A stretch of DNA of 64,000 nt from assembly GCA_009772935.1 (NCBI GenBank), contig WOUR01000020.1, positions 1 to 64,000 on the forward strand, written 5' to 3'. Both the position numbers and the translations under genes were made by a program. Shown here piece after piece: positions 37,481-49,386 of the stretch. The notes below the pieces were generated by a model. It was not told where the DNA came from, ran no database searches, and saw only the letters and a program-made list of their open reading frames with translations. The DNA comes from Rhodospirillaceae bacterium. GTDB lineage: Bacteria > Pseudomonadota > Alphaproteobacteria > Reyranellales > Reyranellaceae. Every line of letters begins with the position of its first letter. Position 1 is the stretch's first letter.

Positions 37481-38401
37481 TCAGGCTGCCAGGGCGGCCG
37501 GCGCGCCGCCGTTGAAGACGATGCGGCCGTCGGGCTCGCATCCCGTGCCGTCGGCCTTGAGGGCCCGGATGTCCAGGGTGATCCGCCAGGCCGCGGTCCC
37601 GCGCTCGATGCCGATCAGGTGATAGCGCGCGCGGCCGTACTTGCTTTCCGGCGCCGCCGACGCCGAGGTGACGCCGACCACCGGGATGGCGCCCTGCGGA
37701 CCCGCGATCCGGGCGATTTCGCTGCGATGGTTGTGGCCGTGCAGCACGATCTCGCAGCCGACGCGCCGGATCATCGCCTGGAAGGCCGCCGCATCGGTCA
37801 GGCGCTTGAAGCGCGACTCGGTGGTGAGCGGCGGATGGTGGATCATCACCACGCGGCAGAGCCCTTCGCGGCCCAGGTCCTCGAGCACCTTCCCGGCGGC
37901 GGCGATCTGCGCTTCGCCCAGGGTGCCGGTCGCCAGCAGCGGTGGCTTCGGGACGCCGCTGTTCAGTCCGACCAGTGCCACCGGCCCGCGCCGGCGCAGG
38001 GTGGGAAACACCTTGAAGTCGGCGGCCGGCGGCCGGCCGTCGCCCGCGATGTAGGCGCCCCACTGGCCGAGGCTCTCGCGCCACTGCGTGGCAACGTAGA
38101 CGTCGTGGTTGCCCGGAATGACCGTGACCTCTTCCGGCGTGCCGAGGGCCGCCAGCCATCCGGAGGCCCGGGCGAATTCGTCGGGCAGCGAGATGTTCAC
38201 GAGATCGCCGGTCAGCGCGATATGGTCAGGCTTCTGCGCCCTTATGTCGGCCACGATGCCGGCCAGCGCCTCGGGACGGTGGAGGGCCACGCGATTGCGC
38301 CACCAGTTGAAGTAGCCGGTGGCGCGCTTGCCCAGCAGATCGAGGACGCGCGCCTGCGGCATCGGCAGATGCGGGTCGGACAGATGCGCGAGGGTGAACA
38401 T
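37481..38401 (-). CDS. Metallophosphoesterase (calcineurin-like)
   Basis: LAHLSDPHL, LTGDLVN, VIPGNHDVY, IHHPP, LHGHNHR metal-binding motifs. Confidence 0.9.
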   Translation of the reverse strand: MFTLAHLSDPHLPMPQARVLDLLGKRATGYFNWWRNRVALHRPEALAGIVADIRAQKPDHIALTGDLVNISLPDEFARASGWLAALGTPEEVTVIPGNHDVYVATQWRESLGQWGAYIAGDGRPPAADFKVFPTLRRRGPVALVGLNSGVPKPPLLATGTLGEAQIAAAGKVLEDLGREGLCRVVMIHHPPLTTESRFKRLTDAAAFQAMIRRVGCEIVLHGHNHRSEIARIAGPQGAIPVVGVTSASAAPESKYGRARYHLIGIERGTAAWRITLDIRALKADGTGCEPDGRIVFNGGAPAALAA

Positions 38402-38414
38402 GGCGGATGCGCCC

Positions 38415-39641
38415 CTAGCGGGCGCCGCCCACCACGCGGAGCGTGCGGTCGTCGAGGACGCCGAGTTGGCGGCCGATCCCGGTCATGACCTCGATCATGT
38501 GCTCGAGCTGTTCCTTCGTATGCACCGCGCAGACGGAGCAGCGCAGCAGCGACACGCCGTTGGGCGTCGCGGGCGGGACGGCCACGTTCACGTAGATGCC
38601 GGCATCGAGCATCGCCCGCCAGAAGCCGATGGCGGTCATGCGGTCGGGCAGATGCACGCCGACCACCGGCCCGTGCTCGGGGCCGAGCTTGAAGCCCTTG
38701 GCGGCCAGACCTTCGTACAACGTGGCCACGTTCGACCAGAGCTGCGTACGCAGCTCAGGCCGGGCCTTCACGACCTTCAGCGCCTGGCGTACCGAGGCCA
38801 CGATCGACGGCGGCAAAGACGCCGTGAACATGTAGGAGCGCACCGTGACGCGCAGGATGTCGAAGTCGGGATCGTTCGAGACGCAGTAGCCGCCAATCGC
38901 GCCCAGCGTCTTCGAGAAAGTGCCGACGATGAAGTGGCAGTCGTCGAGAACACCGGCCGATTCGCAGAGGCCGCGGCCGTTGTCGCCCAGCGCGCCCAGC
39001 GAATGGGCCTCGTCGACGATGACGTATGCGCCGTACTTCTTGCAGACGTCGATGAACTCGCGCAGCGGCGCGCTGTCGCCCAGCATCGAATAGATACCTT
39101 CCAGCACGACCACCCGGTTGCCCGGACGGTCGCCCAGCCGGCGCAGGCGCGCCTCCAGGCTGGAGGGATCGTTGTGCTTGAAGCGCACGACCTCGGCCTG
39201 GGTCATCTTGCAGGCGTCATAGATCGAGGCGTGGCTGTCGGCGTCGATCAGGAGCTGGTCGCCCTCGCCCGCAAGGGTCGAGATCAGGCCGAGATTGGCT
39301 TGGTAGCCGGTCGTGAAGACCATGCAGTGCTTCTTGCCGTAGAACTCGGCGATCTCCTGCTCGAGCGCCACGTGCTCGCTGTAGCTGCCGTTGGCGATGC
39401 GCGAGCCGGTCGTGCCGGTTCCCTCCGCACGGATCGCCTCGATGGCGGCCTCCATGCAGCTCGGGTCGAAAGTCAGGCCGAAATAGTTGTTGGTGCCGAC
39501 CAGCAGCATCTTGCGGCCGTTGATGATCGCTTCGGTCGGCGACAGCACCCGCTCCATGCGAATCTGGAACGGGTCGTAACCGGTGGTCCGAACGTCCCGA
39601 TAGGCCTCGAGCAGGCCCGCATGGCGATCGAACAGGCCCAT
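38415..39641 (-). CDS. spt: Serine palmitoyltransferase (alpha-oxoamine synthase)
   Basis: NNYFGLTFDPSCMEAA, GTGTTGSRIANGSYSEHVALEQEIAEFYGKKHCMVFTTGYQANLG, VDEAHSLGALG, GTFSKTLGAIGGY PLP lysine; neighbours are ACP, ligase and reductase. Confidence 0.85.
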   Translation of the reverse strand: MGLFDRHAGLLEAYRDVRTTGYDPFQIRMERVLSPTEAIINGRKMLLVGTNNYFGLTFDPSCMEAAIEAIRAEGTGTTGSRIANGSYSEHVALEQEIAEFYGKKHCMVFTTGYQANLGLISTLAGEGDQLLIDADSHASIYDACKMTQAEVVRFKHNDPSSLEARLRRLGDRPGNRVVVLEGIYSMLGDSAPLREFIDVCKKYGAYVIVDEAHSLGALGDNGRGLCESAGVLDDCHFIVGTFSKTLGAIGGYCVSNDPDFDILRVTVRSYMFTASLPPSIVASVRQALKVVKARPELRTQLWSNVATLYEGLAAKGFKLGPEHGPVVGVHLPDRMTAIGFWRAMLDAGIYVNVAVPPATPNGVSLLRCSVCAVHTKEQLEHMIEVMTGIGRQLGVLDDRTLRVVGGAR

Positions 39642-39643
39642 GG

Positions 39644-39925
39644 CTAACGCCGGGCGCAGAGCTTCTGGATGGTGTCCGCGAGCTGGTCGACGGTATGGAT
39701 CTCGGCCACGACGTTCATGGGAATCGAGATGTCGAAATGATCCTCGAGCTCCATCACCATGTCCATGATGGCGAGCGAATCGATGGTCAGGTCCTTGGCG
39801 ATCACCGTGTCGCCCGTGATCGGCCGCTCGCCGGTCTGGAACGGCACGAGGTGACGACAGATTTCGCGAATGACTTCACCCCGGGACTGGCCGCTGACGC
39901 GGGCGCGTTCGAGGGTATCGGTCAT
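39644..39925 (-). CDS. Acyl carrier protein (sphingolipid-associated AcpR-like)
   Basis: IAKDLTIDSLAIMDMVMELEDHFDISIPMNVVAEIHTVDQLADTI, phosphopantetheine Ser in DSL; start at MTDTLERAR. Confidence 0.85.
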   Translation of the reverse strand: MTDTLERARVSGQSRGEVIREICRHLVPFQTGERPITGDTVIAKDLTIDSLAIMDMVMELEDHFDISIPMNVVAEIHTVDQLADTIQKLCARR

Positions 39926-40059
39926 GCCGTCGGTTTCGACGATCATTTGATGGGCAGTGCGCAAAACGCTCTCCAGCGCCCGGGGGTGGGCGGTCACCTT
40001 GTGCCAGAAACAGCGATTCCGAGTGAAATGACAAATTGTTACGCCGTGTTTCACACGTC

Positions 40060-40980
40060 CTATAGCCAGTGCTTCGCGCGATACCACAAGATCGTGTCCC
40101 GGAAGCCGGACGTCAGGTCGTAACGGGGCTGGAAGCCGATCGCTGCGGCCAGCCGCCGGTCGGCGGCCGACCAGTCGGGGTGGAAGATCTCGGCGACCTT
40201 CCCCCGGGTCAGGATCTGGGCGCCCGAACCCATCGCCTGCCGCAGCTCGTTCCAGCCGGCGATAGCGGCCATGACACCCCGGGGCACGGAGAGGCGCAAC
40301 GGCCGCCGGCCCAGCGCCTCACCTGCCGCCGCCGCCATGTCGCCATAGGTGTAGGTCCGCCCGTCGTCGATTTCGTAGGTCGAGTTCGGAGGCGGCCGCT
40401 CGACGCTCAGGCCCAGCGCCTCGGCGAGGTCCGAAACATGGATGAGCGACAGGCGCGCCGCCGGCAGGCGTGGCTGGGGCGCAATACCAGAGTTAATCGC
40501 TCGGAAATAGGCCAGGGTTTCGCGGTCGCCCGGCCCGTACACCGCCGGCGCCCGGACGATCGTCCAGGGGCCGCTGCGGCCGGAGACGACTGCCTCGCCC
40601 GCGCGCTTGCTCGCTCCGTAGGCAGAAAGCTGCGGCTCGCGGGCGGCCAGCGACGAGAGCAGGACCAGGTGGGCGTCGGGCGCCAGCGCCGACAGGACCG
40701 CAGCGCTGTCCCGGTTGACCGGCAGGAAGTCCCGGTCGGCCTTCGCCTTGATCAGCCCGGCGGCATGGACCACCGCATCCGCCCCGTCGACAAGCTGGCG
40801 CAGGGCGGACTCCGAGGAGAGATCACCCAGAACGAGATCGGCATCGACGCCGGCCAGTGACGGCAACGGGGACCAGCGCCGGACCAGCAGGCGCAGACGC
40901 CAGCCGCGCCGCGCGAGGGCCGCCACGAGATGCGGTCCGACGAAGCCGGTAGCCCCGGTGACGGCGACCAGCTTGCCCAT
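40060..40980 (-). CDS. NAD-dependent epimerase/dehydratase family, CerR-like 3-ketosphinganine reductase candidate
   Basis: VAVTGATGFVGPHLVAALARRGWRLRLLVRR Rossmann motif; YGASKRAGE. Confidence 0.75.
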   Translation of the reverse strand: MGKLVAVTGATGFVGPHLVAALARRGWRLRLLVRRWSPLPSLAGVDADLVLGDLSSESALRQLVDGADAVVHAAGLIKAKADRDFLPVNRDSAAVLSALAPDAHLVLLSSLAAREPQLSAYGASKRAGEAVVSGRSGPWTIVRAPAVYGPGDRETLAYFRAINSGIAPQPRLPAARLSLIHVSDLAEALGLSVERPPPNSTYEIDDGRTYTYGDMAAAAGEALGRRPLRLSVPRGVMAAIAGWNELRQAMGSGAQILTRGKVAEIFHPDWSAADRRLAAAIGFQPRYDLTSGFRDTILWYRAKHWL

Positions 40981-40989
40981 GGCGAGCGG

Positions 40990-42729
<1,740 letters not shown>

Positions 42730-42911
42730 CGGAAGGCGGGTCTCCTAGCAGAGGGGTCGAGGCCCCTCAAGACGGCCGCCGCCGGCCGGCCACCCCAAGT
42801 TGACACACCCGGACCCCGGTAAGATAGTGCCCGCCCCTCGCCAAACCCCGGAGTTTCCATCCCGGAATCGTCGGATCGGCGGGGGTTTTTGGTTTTTGAG
42901 GGAGGCTCGCT

Positions 42912-44108
42912 GTGATTACGGCTGTGATGCCGACGTACGGTCGCAAGGACGTCGTGTTCGAACGCGGAGAGGGTAACTATCTCTACGCGGTGGACGGCCG
43001 ACGTTACCTGGACTTCACGTCCGGTATCGCCGTGAACGCGCTGGGCCACTGCCATCCCTACCTGGTCAAGGCGCTGACCGAGCAGGGCGCCAAGCTCTGG
43101 CACACGTCGAACCTGTTCCGGGTCGGCAACGGCGAGAAGCTGGCCAAGCGGCTGGTCGAGAATTCGTTCGCCGACACGATGTTCTTCTGCAATTCCGGCG
43201 CGGAGGCCATCGAGGGCGGCATCAAGCTGATCCGCAAGTATCAGTACATGAACGGCCAGCCCAAGCGGTACAAGATCATCTGCTTCCAGGCGGCGTTCCA
43301 CGGCCGCCTGCTGAACGCGCTCGCCGCCACTGGCAACGAGAAGTATCTCGAAGGCTTCGGCCCGCCGGCACCCGGCTACAAGCATGCGCCGCTGAACAAC
43401 ACCAACGTCGTCCGCGACATGATCGACGACGAGACCGCCGGTATCCTGGTCGAGCCGATCCAGGGCGAGGGCGGCATCCGCGCCACGACCGTGCAATTCC
43501 TCAAGGACCTGCGCGCCATCTGCGACGAATTCGGCCTGCTGCTGTTCTACGACGAGATCCACACGGGTTTCGGGCGGACCGGCAAGCTGTGGGGCTACGA
43601 CTGGTCGGGCGTGAAGCCCGATGTCGCGGCGATCGCCAAGGGGATGGGCGGCGGCTTCCCGATCGGCGCCTTCATGGCGACCGAAAAGGCGGCGGTCGGC
43701 ATGGTGCCCGGCACGCATGGCTCGACCTATGGCGGCAACCCTCTGGCCACCGGCGTGGCCAATGCCGTGCTCGACGTCCTGCTGGCGCCCGGCTTCATCG
43801 AGGCCGTGCGCGAAAAGGGCGAGTACCTGAAAGGCAAGCTCGAGGAACTCTGCCGCAAGCATCCCACGGTGTTCGTCGAGCAGCGCGGCATGGGTTTCCT
43901 CCAGGGCCTTCAGTGCGCCCCGTCGGTCCCGGTCGGCGACATGGTGAACAAGTTGCAGTCGCTGGGACTCCTGGTCCCACCGGCCGGCGAGAACGTGGTC
44001 CGCATCTTCCCGGCCCTGATCGCCGACAAGGCCGCACTGGACGAGGGAATCGCAATTCTCGAGCAGGCTGCGGAGTCCTTCGAGGCGGCGTCCAAGGCCG
44101 CCGAGTAG
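42912..44108 (+). CDS. argD: Acetylornithine/succinyldiaminopimelate aminotransferase
   Basis: [68 protein letters not shown] start; followed by argF. Confidence 0.92.
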   Translation: MITAVMPTYGRKDVVFERGEGNYLYAVDGRRYLDFTSGIAVNALGHCHPYLVKALTEQGAKLWHTSNLFRVGNGEKLAKRLVENSFADTMFFCNSGAEAIEGGIKLIRKYQYMNGQPKRYKIICFQAAFHGRLLNALAATGNEKYLEGFGPPAPGYKHAPLNNTNVVRDMIDDETAGILVEPIQGEGGIRATTVQFLKDLRAICDEFGLLLFYDEIHTGFGRTGKLWGYDWSGVKPDVAAIAKGMGGGFPIGAFMATEKAAVGMVPGTHGSTYGGNPLATGVANAVLDVLLAPGFIEAVREKGEYLKGKLEELCRKHPTVFVEQRGMGFLQGLQCAPSVPVGDMVNKLQSLGLLVPPAGENVVRIFPALIADKAALDEGIAILEQAAESFEAASKAAE

Positions 44109-44113
44109 GCCCC

Positions 44114-45040
44114 ATGGCAACTCCCAAGCATTTCCTCGACCTCGACCAGGTCGATCCCAGGACGCTTCGCCAGATCCTCGATCACGGCAAGGCAATGAAG
44201 AAGGCGCGGGCCAACGGCGGGCACGACCAGCCGCTGGCCGGCAAGACTCTCGCCATGATCTTCGAGAAGCCCTCGACGCGCACCCGCGTATCGTTCGAGG
44301 TCGGCATGCGCGAGCTCGGCGGCCAGACGATCATGCTCGGCCGCACCGATACCCAGCTCGGCCGCGGCGAGACAATCGCCGACACCGCGCGCGTGCTCAG
44401 CCGCTACGTCGACATCATCATGATGCGCACGACGGTCGAAGATAAGCTCCTCGAGATGGCCAAGTACGCGACCGTGCCGGTGATCAACGGGCTGACCGAC
44501 AAGACCCATCCGTGCCAGCTGATGGCCGACGTGATGACCTACGAGGAGCATCGCGGTCCCATCGAAGGCAAGTCGGTGGTCTGGTCGGGCGACGGCAACA
44601 ACATGGCGACGTCGTGGATCCATGCCGCGGTCCAGTTCGACTTCGAGCTGCGCATCGCCTGCCCGCCCGAGCTGACGCCGCCGGCCGATGTGGTCCAGTG
44701 GGCCGAGAAATCCAAGGGGCGCATCTCGATCGGCCACGACCCCGAGTCGATGGTGAAGGGCGCGGACTGCGTCGTCACCGACACCTGGGTGTCCATGGGC
44801 GACGAGGATCCCGACAGCCCGAGCGCCGCGCGGCGACACAATCTGCTGCGCGCCTATCAGGTCGACAAGCACCTGATGAAGCAGGCCAAGAAGGACGCGA
44901 TCTTCATGCACTGCCTGCCCGCGCATCGCGGCGAGGAAGTGACCGCCGAGGTGATCGACGGCCCGCAGTCGGTCGTATTCGACGAGGCCGAGAACCGCCT
45001 GCACGCCCAGAAGAGCATTCTGGCCTGGTGTCTGTCCTGA
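44114..45040 (+). CDS. argF: Ornithine carbamoyltransferase
   Basis: [27 protein letters not shown] carbamoyl-phosphate loop; [40 protein letters not shown]. Confidence 0.95.
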   Translation: MATPKHFLDLDQVDPRTLRQILDHGKAMKKARANGGHDQPLAGKTLAMIFEKPSTRTRVSFEVGMRELGGQTIMLGRTDTQLGRGETIADTARVLSRYVDIIMMRTTVEDKLLEMAKYATVPVINGLTDKTHPCQLMADVMTYEEHRGPIEGKSVVWSGDGNNMATSWIHAAVQFDFELRIACPPELTPPADVVQWAEKSKGRISIGHDPESMVKGADCVVTDTWVSMGDEDPDSPSAARRHNLLRAYQVDKHLMKQAKKDAIFMHCLPAHRGEEVTAEVIDGPQSVVFDEAENRLHAQKSILAWCLS

Positions 45041-45111
45041 CCAACGTTTCCCTCCCTCGTGGCAAGGGGGAGGGCCAACGGGGCATCGAGAACGTCGGAG
45101 TCACGACGGAC

Positions 45112-45147
45112 AAACGAAACAAACGAAATAAGCGAAACAAATGAATC
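45112..45147 (+). repeat. Short A-rich 9-nt tandem repeat (4 degenerate units)
   Basis: aaacgaaac|aaacgaaat|aagcgaaac|aaatgaatc. Confidence 0.7.
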
Positions 45148-45331
45148 GGATGTCGCAGGTCCTGAATCCGCTGGCCGCGGCGACCGCTGGCGCAACAATA
45201 TTGCTCACCGGTGCATCCGCACGGCCCATTTCAACCGCCTGTCAGGGGACAAGCCCCCGTATGATTGTCTCCCTACCGCCTCTCATCGCGTCGCGTTCCC
45301 CCTTCCCGGCCCATCCGAGGGGGGCGGGAGC

Positions 45332-46276
45332 GTGAAGTCGGATGATTGGGACCGCGTCCTCCCCTTCCAGCTGGACGCGCTCGGCGTGCGGGGCCGGCTG
45401 GTCCGGCTGGGTCCCGTCCTGGATGAAGTGATCGAACGCCACGGCTATCCCTTGGCCGTGGCGCGGCCACTGGCCGAGGCGATGGTGCTGTGCGCCACAC
45501 TTGCCACCTCGCTGAAATACGACGGCATCTTCACTCTGCAGATCAGCGGCGACGGACCGATCCGCCTGCTCGTCACCGACCTCACCAGCGACGGCGCCCT
45601 GCGCGGCTATGCGCAGTTCGATTCCTGGAAGCTCGCGATCGCGCTGGGCAGCGGCAACGAGGATGTTCCCGACGGCTACATCCCCAAGCTGTTCGGCCAG
45701 GGCCGCCTCACCTTCACCGTCGACCAGGGCCAATACACGGAACGCTACCAGGGCGTGGTGCCGCTCGAGGGTGCGACGCTGGCGGACTGCGCCCACACCT
45801 ATTTCCGCCAGTCCGAGCAGCTGCCGACCGGCATCAAGATCACGGCACGCCGCGACGACACGGACGGCCAGCACCGGTGGCACGCGGCCTCCCTCATGGT
45901 CCAGCAGATGCCCGAGTTCGATGCCGGCCGCGTCGACGTCGATGCCGAGCAGCGCGAGGACGACTGGCGCAAGGCCGTGATCCTGATGGCCTCCGCCACC
46001 GAGAAGGAAATGCTGGATCCGGCTCTCGCCGGCACCACCCTGCTGCACCGCCTGTTCCACCAGGAACAGCCCAGGGTCTTCGAGCGGCGATCCTTCGAAG
46101 CACGCTGCCGCTGCAGTCGAGAGCGGATCGACAACGTGCTGCGTTCGATTCGCCGCGAAGAACTCGGCGACCTGCGCGACAAGGCCGGCCGTGTCTCGGT
46201 GAAGTGCGAATTCTGCTCGACCGAATATGCCTACGACGACGGCGATCTCGACCGCCTCTACACCGCGGTCGTGTAG
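45332..46276 (+). CDS. hslO: Hsp33 redox-regulated chaperone
   Basis: LGRHGYPLA-like N-terminus and C-terminal zinc Cys motif CRCSRERIDNVLRSIRREELGDLRDKAGRVSVKCEFCSTEYAY; GTG start. Confidence 0.92.
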   Translation: MKSDDWDRVLPFQLDALGVRGRLVRLGPVLDEVIERHGYPLAVARPLAEAMVLCATLATSLKYDGIFTLQISGDGPIRLLVTDLTSDGALRGYAQFDSWKLAIALGSGNEDVPDGYIPKLFGQGRLTFTVDQGQYTERYQGVVPLEGATLADCAHTYFRQSEQLPTGIKITARRDDTDGQHRWHAASLMVQQMPEFDAGRVDVDAEQREDDWRKAVILMASATEKEMLDPALAGTTLLHRLFHQEQPRVFERRSFEARCRCSRERIDNVLRSIRREELGDLRDKAGRVSVKCEFCSTEYAYDDGDLDRLYTAVV

Positions 46277-46283
46277 GTCACGA

Positions 46284-46319
46284 CGCCGGGGACGGGCGTT
46301 CGAGCCCGTGTTCCCGGCG
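46284..46319. terminator. Bidirectional stem-loop between convergent hslO and solute-binding-protein gene
   Basis: cgccggg-g-acgggc-gttcga-gcccgt-gtt-cccggcg. Confidence 0.6.
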
Positions 46320-46353
46320 AAGGACCATGGCGGATCGGGCGAGGCCGTCCGCG

Positions 46354-47616
46354 CTATTTCGGCAGCAGCGCCTGCACCTGCGTGACGGACCGCTTCAACG
46401 CCTCCTCCGGCGTGGCCTTGCCTGCCACGACCGATTCCATGACGTCGTAGATCACCTGGATCGCCTTGAGGCTGTTCTCGCCCGGGAAGCCGAGCCAGGC
46501 CGTCGTGCGTGCCCGTTGCGAGATGGCCGTGCGCATATTGGGATTGTTCGCGTAGTAGTTGCCCAGCAGTTCGGGCGTATCGATCGCGATCTGGTTCGAC
46601 GGCATGTAGCCGATATGGCGGACCATGATCGTCTGGCCGATCGGACCGGCCGCGAACTTGATGAACTCCCAGGCCGCGGCCTGTTTGGCCGGGTCCTTGG
46701 CGAGGATCATCATCGTCGCACCCCCCGAGACGATCTTCGAATCCGGCCGCGGGCTGGGGAACGGCGCGGTGCCCAGCTCGAAGCGGGAACCGATCTTGTT
46801 CGTAAAGCTGTTCACGCGCGCCGAAGACGACATGTAGAACCCGATCTGGCCGGCAATGAACGCCTGCGTCGCCTGTTCGTCGGTGAGGTTCGGCATGCCG
46901 CCCTCCTTCACCAGGTCGCGCAGGATCTCGAAGGTCTTGAGGCCCGCCGGCGTGTCGAAGCCCACCTTCTTGCCATCGGGCGACAGCATCTGGCCGTCGT
47001 TCGTGAACAGCAACTCCTGCCAGAGATAGTTGCCCGTCGTCGTCCACACCATGTAGGACCCATGGGTGTTGCTGGCGGCATCGGTGATCCTGCGCGCAAG
47101 CGCGAGCAGTTCGGGCCACGTCTTCGGCGGCTGGGCGGGATCGCCACCCGCCTTGCGCAGCAGGTCGGCGTTGAAATAGAGGATCGGCGTCGAGAGCGCG
47201 AACGGCATGCCGTAGAGCTTGCCGTTCACGAGGCCGGTCGAGATCATGCCCGGCACGTAGCCCTGCTTTTCCCAATCCGCTTCCTTCGCCACGAAGCCGT
47301 CGAGAGGAACCGCAAGTTTGCGGTCGACGAAGAGGTGCATGAGGTTGGTGCCGTTGAAGGCGATGTCCGGCATGCTGCCCGTCACGGCGCCGCGCAGCAC
47401 GGCACTCGCCGTCTCCTCGTAGGCCTTGGTCGGCGCGAGGAGCTTCACCTGGATGTCCGGCCGTTTCGCGGCGAACGCCTTCACGATCTCCTCGATCGGG
47501 GCCTGGTAGAGGTAGGGCTGCGGATAGAGCACGGTGATCTCGACCGCGCCGGCGCCGCGCATGCCCGCAAACCCGAACAGCAGCAGGGTGGACAAGAGAA
47601 AGAGCAGTCGTTTCAT
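46354..47616 (-). CDS. ABC transporter extracellular sugar-type substrate-binding protein
   Basis: Signal peptide MKRLLFLLSTLLLFGFAGMRGAGA; family-1 solute-binding protein, UgpB-like. Confidence 0.87.
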   Translation of the reverse strand: MKRLLFLLSTLLLFGFAGMRGAGAVEITVLYPQPYLYQAPIEEIVKAFAAKRPDIQVKLLAPTKAYEETASAVLRGAVTGSMPDIAFNGTNLMHLFVDRKLAVPLDGFVAKEADWEKQGYVPGMISTGLVNGKLYGMPFALSTPILYFNADLLRKAGGDPAQPPKTWPELLALARRITDAASNTHGSYMVWTTTGNYLWQELLFTNDGQMLSPDGKKVGFDTPAGLKTFEILRDLVKEGGMPNLTDEQATQAFIAGQIGFYMSSSARVNSFTNKIGSRFELGTAPFPSPRPDSKIVSGGATMMILAKDPAKQAAAWEFIKFAAGPIGQTIMVRHIGYMPSNQIAIDTPELLGNYYANNPNMRTAISQRARTTAWLGFPGENSLKAIQVIYDVMESVVAGKATPEEALKRSVTQVQALLPK

Positions 47617-47662
47617 CGAAGAACTCGCTGATTGTGAGGGAGGAACACGGGGACGGCCGGCG

Positions 47663-48490
47663 CTACTTCGAGCCCAGCCAGGTCATGCCATCGAGGAAGC
47701 GCCGCTGGGCCAGTGCGAACAGGACAAGCAGCGGCGCCGCGATCATCAGAGCGCCCGCCAGCAAGGGACCGTAGTCGGAACCGATCTCCTGGACCTGGAA
47801 CAGCATCACGCCGAAAGGCGGAGTGGCCTTGGCTCCGGACGTGACCACCACCGACGGCCACAGGAGGTCGTTCCAGTGCGCCACGAGCGAGATGATGACG
47901 AGTGCGCCGATGGCGGGCGAGATCATCGGCACGAGCAGCCGCACCAGGATTTCGCCCTCGCCCAGGCCGTCGAGCCGCGCCGCCTCGATCATCTCGTCGG
48001 GAACCCGGAGGAACGCCTGCCGCAGCAGGAAGATCCCGAGCGGTGAGATCGTCCACGGCAGGATGAGGCCGGCATAGGTGTCGATCAGCCCGGCCCCTGC
48101 CGCCATGATGAAGAGCGGCAGCGCCAGCGCCGCCGGAGGAACCACCAGCGCCACCAGGACCGCGAGCCAGATCAGGCCAAGGCCCGGGACGCGGGCCTTG
48201 GCCAGCACATAGGCAGCGGGAATCGCGACCAGAAGCTGGCACACGATGATCGCAACACAGACGAAGACTCCGTTCGCCAGGAAGTGCAGCAACGGCGAGG
48301 CCGTGAGCGCGCGCGCATAGTTCTCGAAGCCGATCCAGCGGCTGGGGAGGAGACGAAACGTCGGCGAGAACACATCCTCCGCAGGCAGCAAGGAAATCCG
48401 GATCGCCCAGAGCAGCGGCGAGAGCACCAGAACGGCGCCACTGACCAGCACGACATGCCGCGCCAGTCCCGCGAAACGGGCCCGGTTCAT
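47663..48490 (-). CDS. Carbohydrate-type ABC permease (UgpE-like)
   Basis: From MNRARFAGLARHVVLVSGAVLVLSPLLWAIRISLLPAEDVF; EAARLDGLGEGEILVRLLVPMISP. Confidence 0.87.
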   Translation of the reverse strand: MNRARFAGLARHVVLVSGAVLVLSPLLWAIRISLLPAEDVFSPTFRLLPSRWIGFENYARALTASPLLHFLANGVFVCVAIIVCQLLVAIPAAYVLAKARVPGLGLIWLAVLVALVVPPAALALPLFIMAAGAGLIDTYAGLILPWTISPLGIFLLRQAFLRVPDEMIEAARLDGLGEGEILVRLLVPMISPAIGALVIISLVAHWNDLLWPSVVVTSGAKATPPFGVMLFQVQEIGSDYGPLLAGALMIAAPLLVLFALAQRRFLDGMTWLGSK

Positions 48491-49386
48491 CGGGAGCGCC
48501 CTGCGCGCGTTGCGTAGAGCTGGATCAAGCTCAGCACCAGGACCACCGCGATGAAGAGGATCGTGGCCGCTGCGGCCAGGTTCGTTCGGAAGAGCGAGAA
48601 GGCTTCCTGGTAGATGAAGTACAGCGCGACCAGCGTCGCCTTCTCCGGGCCGCCGCGCGTGATGATCGCGACCGTGTCGAACACGCGCAGCGCGTGGATC
48701 GAGCTGAAGACGAGGACAAAGACCGTAATCGGTGCGAGATGCGGCAGGGTCACGTGCCACAGCCGGTCGACGACCGACCCACGCCCGTCGAGTGCCATCG
48801 CCTCGACCAGCTCGCGCGGCACGGTCTTGAGCCCCGCCAGGAAGAACAGCATTGCAAATCCCGCCTCGCTCCAGATGCCGATCATCGCCAGGGTCGGCAG
48901 CGCGGCTTGTGGGTCCTGCAACCAGTTCCCGGGCGCGAAGCCCAGCAGGCGCAGCAGCTGCGGCACGGCGCCCACCGAAGGGCTGAGCAGCATCTGCCAG
49001 GCGACCGACATCGCCGCGAGTGTCGCCACCGACGGCAGGAAGAAGATCATGCGATAGAGGGCCTGCCCGCGACCGCACTCGGCGATCAGCAGCGCCACGG
49101 CGAGACCCACCAGGGTCGTGACCGGCACCACCGCACCGACATAGCGGGCGGTATTCCAGACCGCGATCTTGAAGTCGTGATCCTCGAGCAACGCGCGGAA
49201 GGTCTCGAGACCCACGAACCGGGGCGGACCGCCACCGAGATGCCAGTCGGTGAAGGCCGTGGCGGCCACGAGCACCAGAGGTACCAGGATCATCACGACC
49301 AGCAGCAGAACCGCCGGCGCCAGCATAAGATAGGGACCGACGACGGCCTCCCGCCAACGCGGAAACGACGCCTCAGCCACGAGCAT
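48487..49386 (-). CDS. Carbohydrate-type ABC permease (UgpA-like)
   Basis: From MLVAEASFPRWREAVVGPYLMLAPAVLLL; EAMALDGRGSVVDRLWHVTLPHLAP; overlaps both neighbours. Confidence 0.85.
   Translation of the reverse strand: MLVAEASFPRWREAVVGPYLMLAPAVLLLVVMILVPLVLVAATAFTDWHLGGGPPRFVGLETFRALLEDHDFKIAVWNTARYVGAVVPVTTLVGLAVALLIAECGRGQALYRMIFFLPSVATLAAMSVAWQMLLSPSVGAVPQLLRLLGFAPGNWLQDPQAALPTLAMIGIWSEAGFAMLFFLAGLKTVPRELVEAMALDGRGSVVDRLWHVTLPHLAPITVFVLVFSSIHALRVFDTVAIITRGGPEKATLVALYFIYQEAFSLFRTNLAAAATILFIAVVLVLSLIQLYATRAGRSR

Noticed and set aside
38415-39641. Glycine C-acetyltransferase (KBL) or BioF annotation for the alpha-oxoamine synthase
   Set aside because: Gene context (dedicated ACP, acyl-AMP ligase, CerR-like and GNAT genes) and the GTFSKTLGAIGGY lysine region fit serine palmitoyltransferase better, though phylogeny should confirm
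45242-47631. Long opposing ORFs spanning hslO and the solute-binding protein (45242-47275 minus, 45490-47631 plus)
   Set aside because: Out of frame with or antisense to genes with clear motifs
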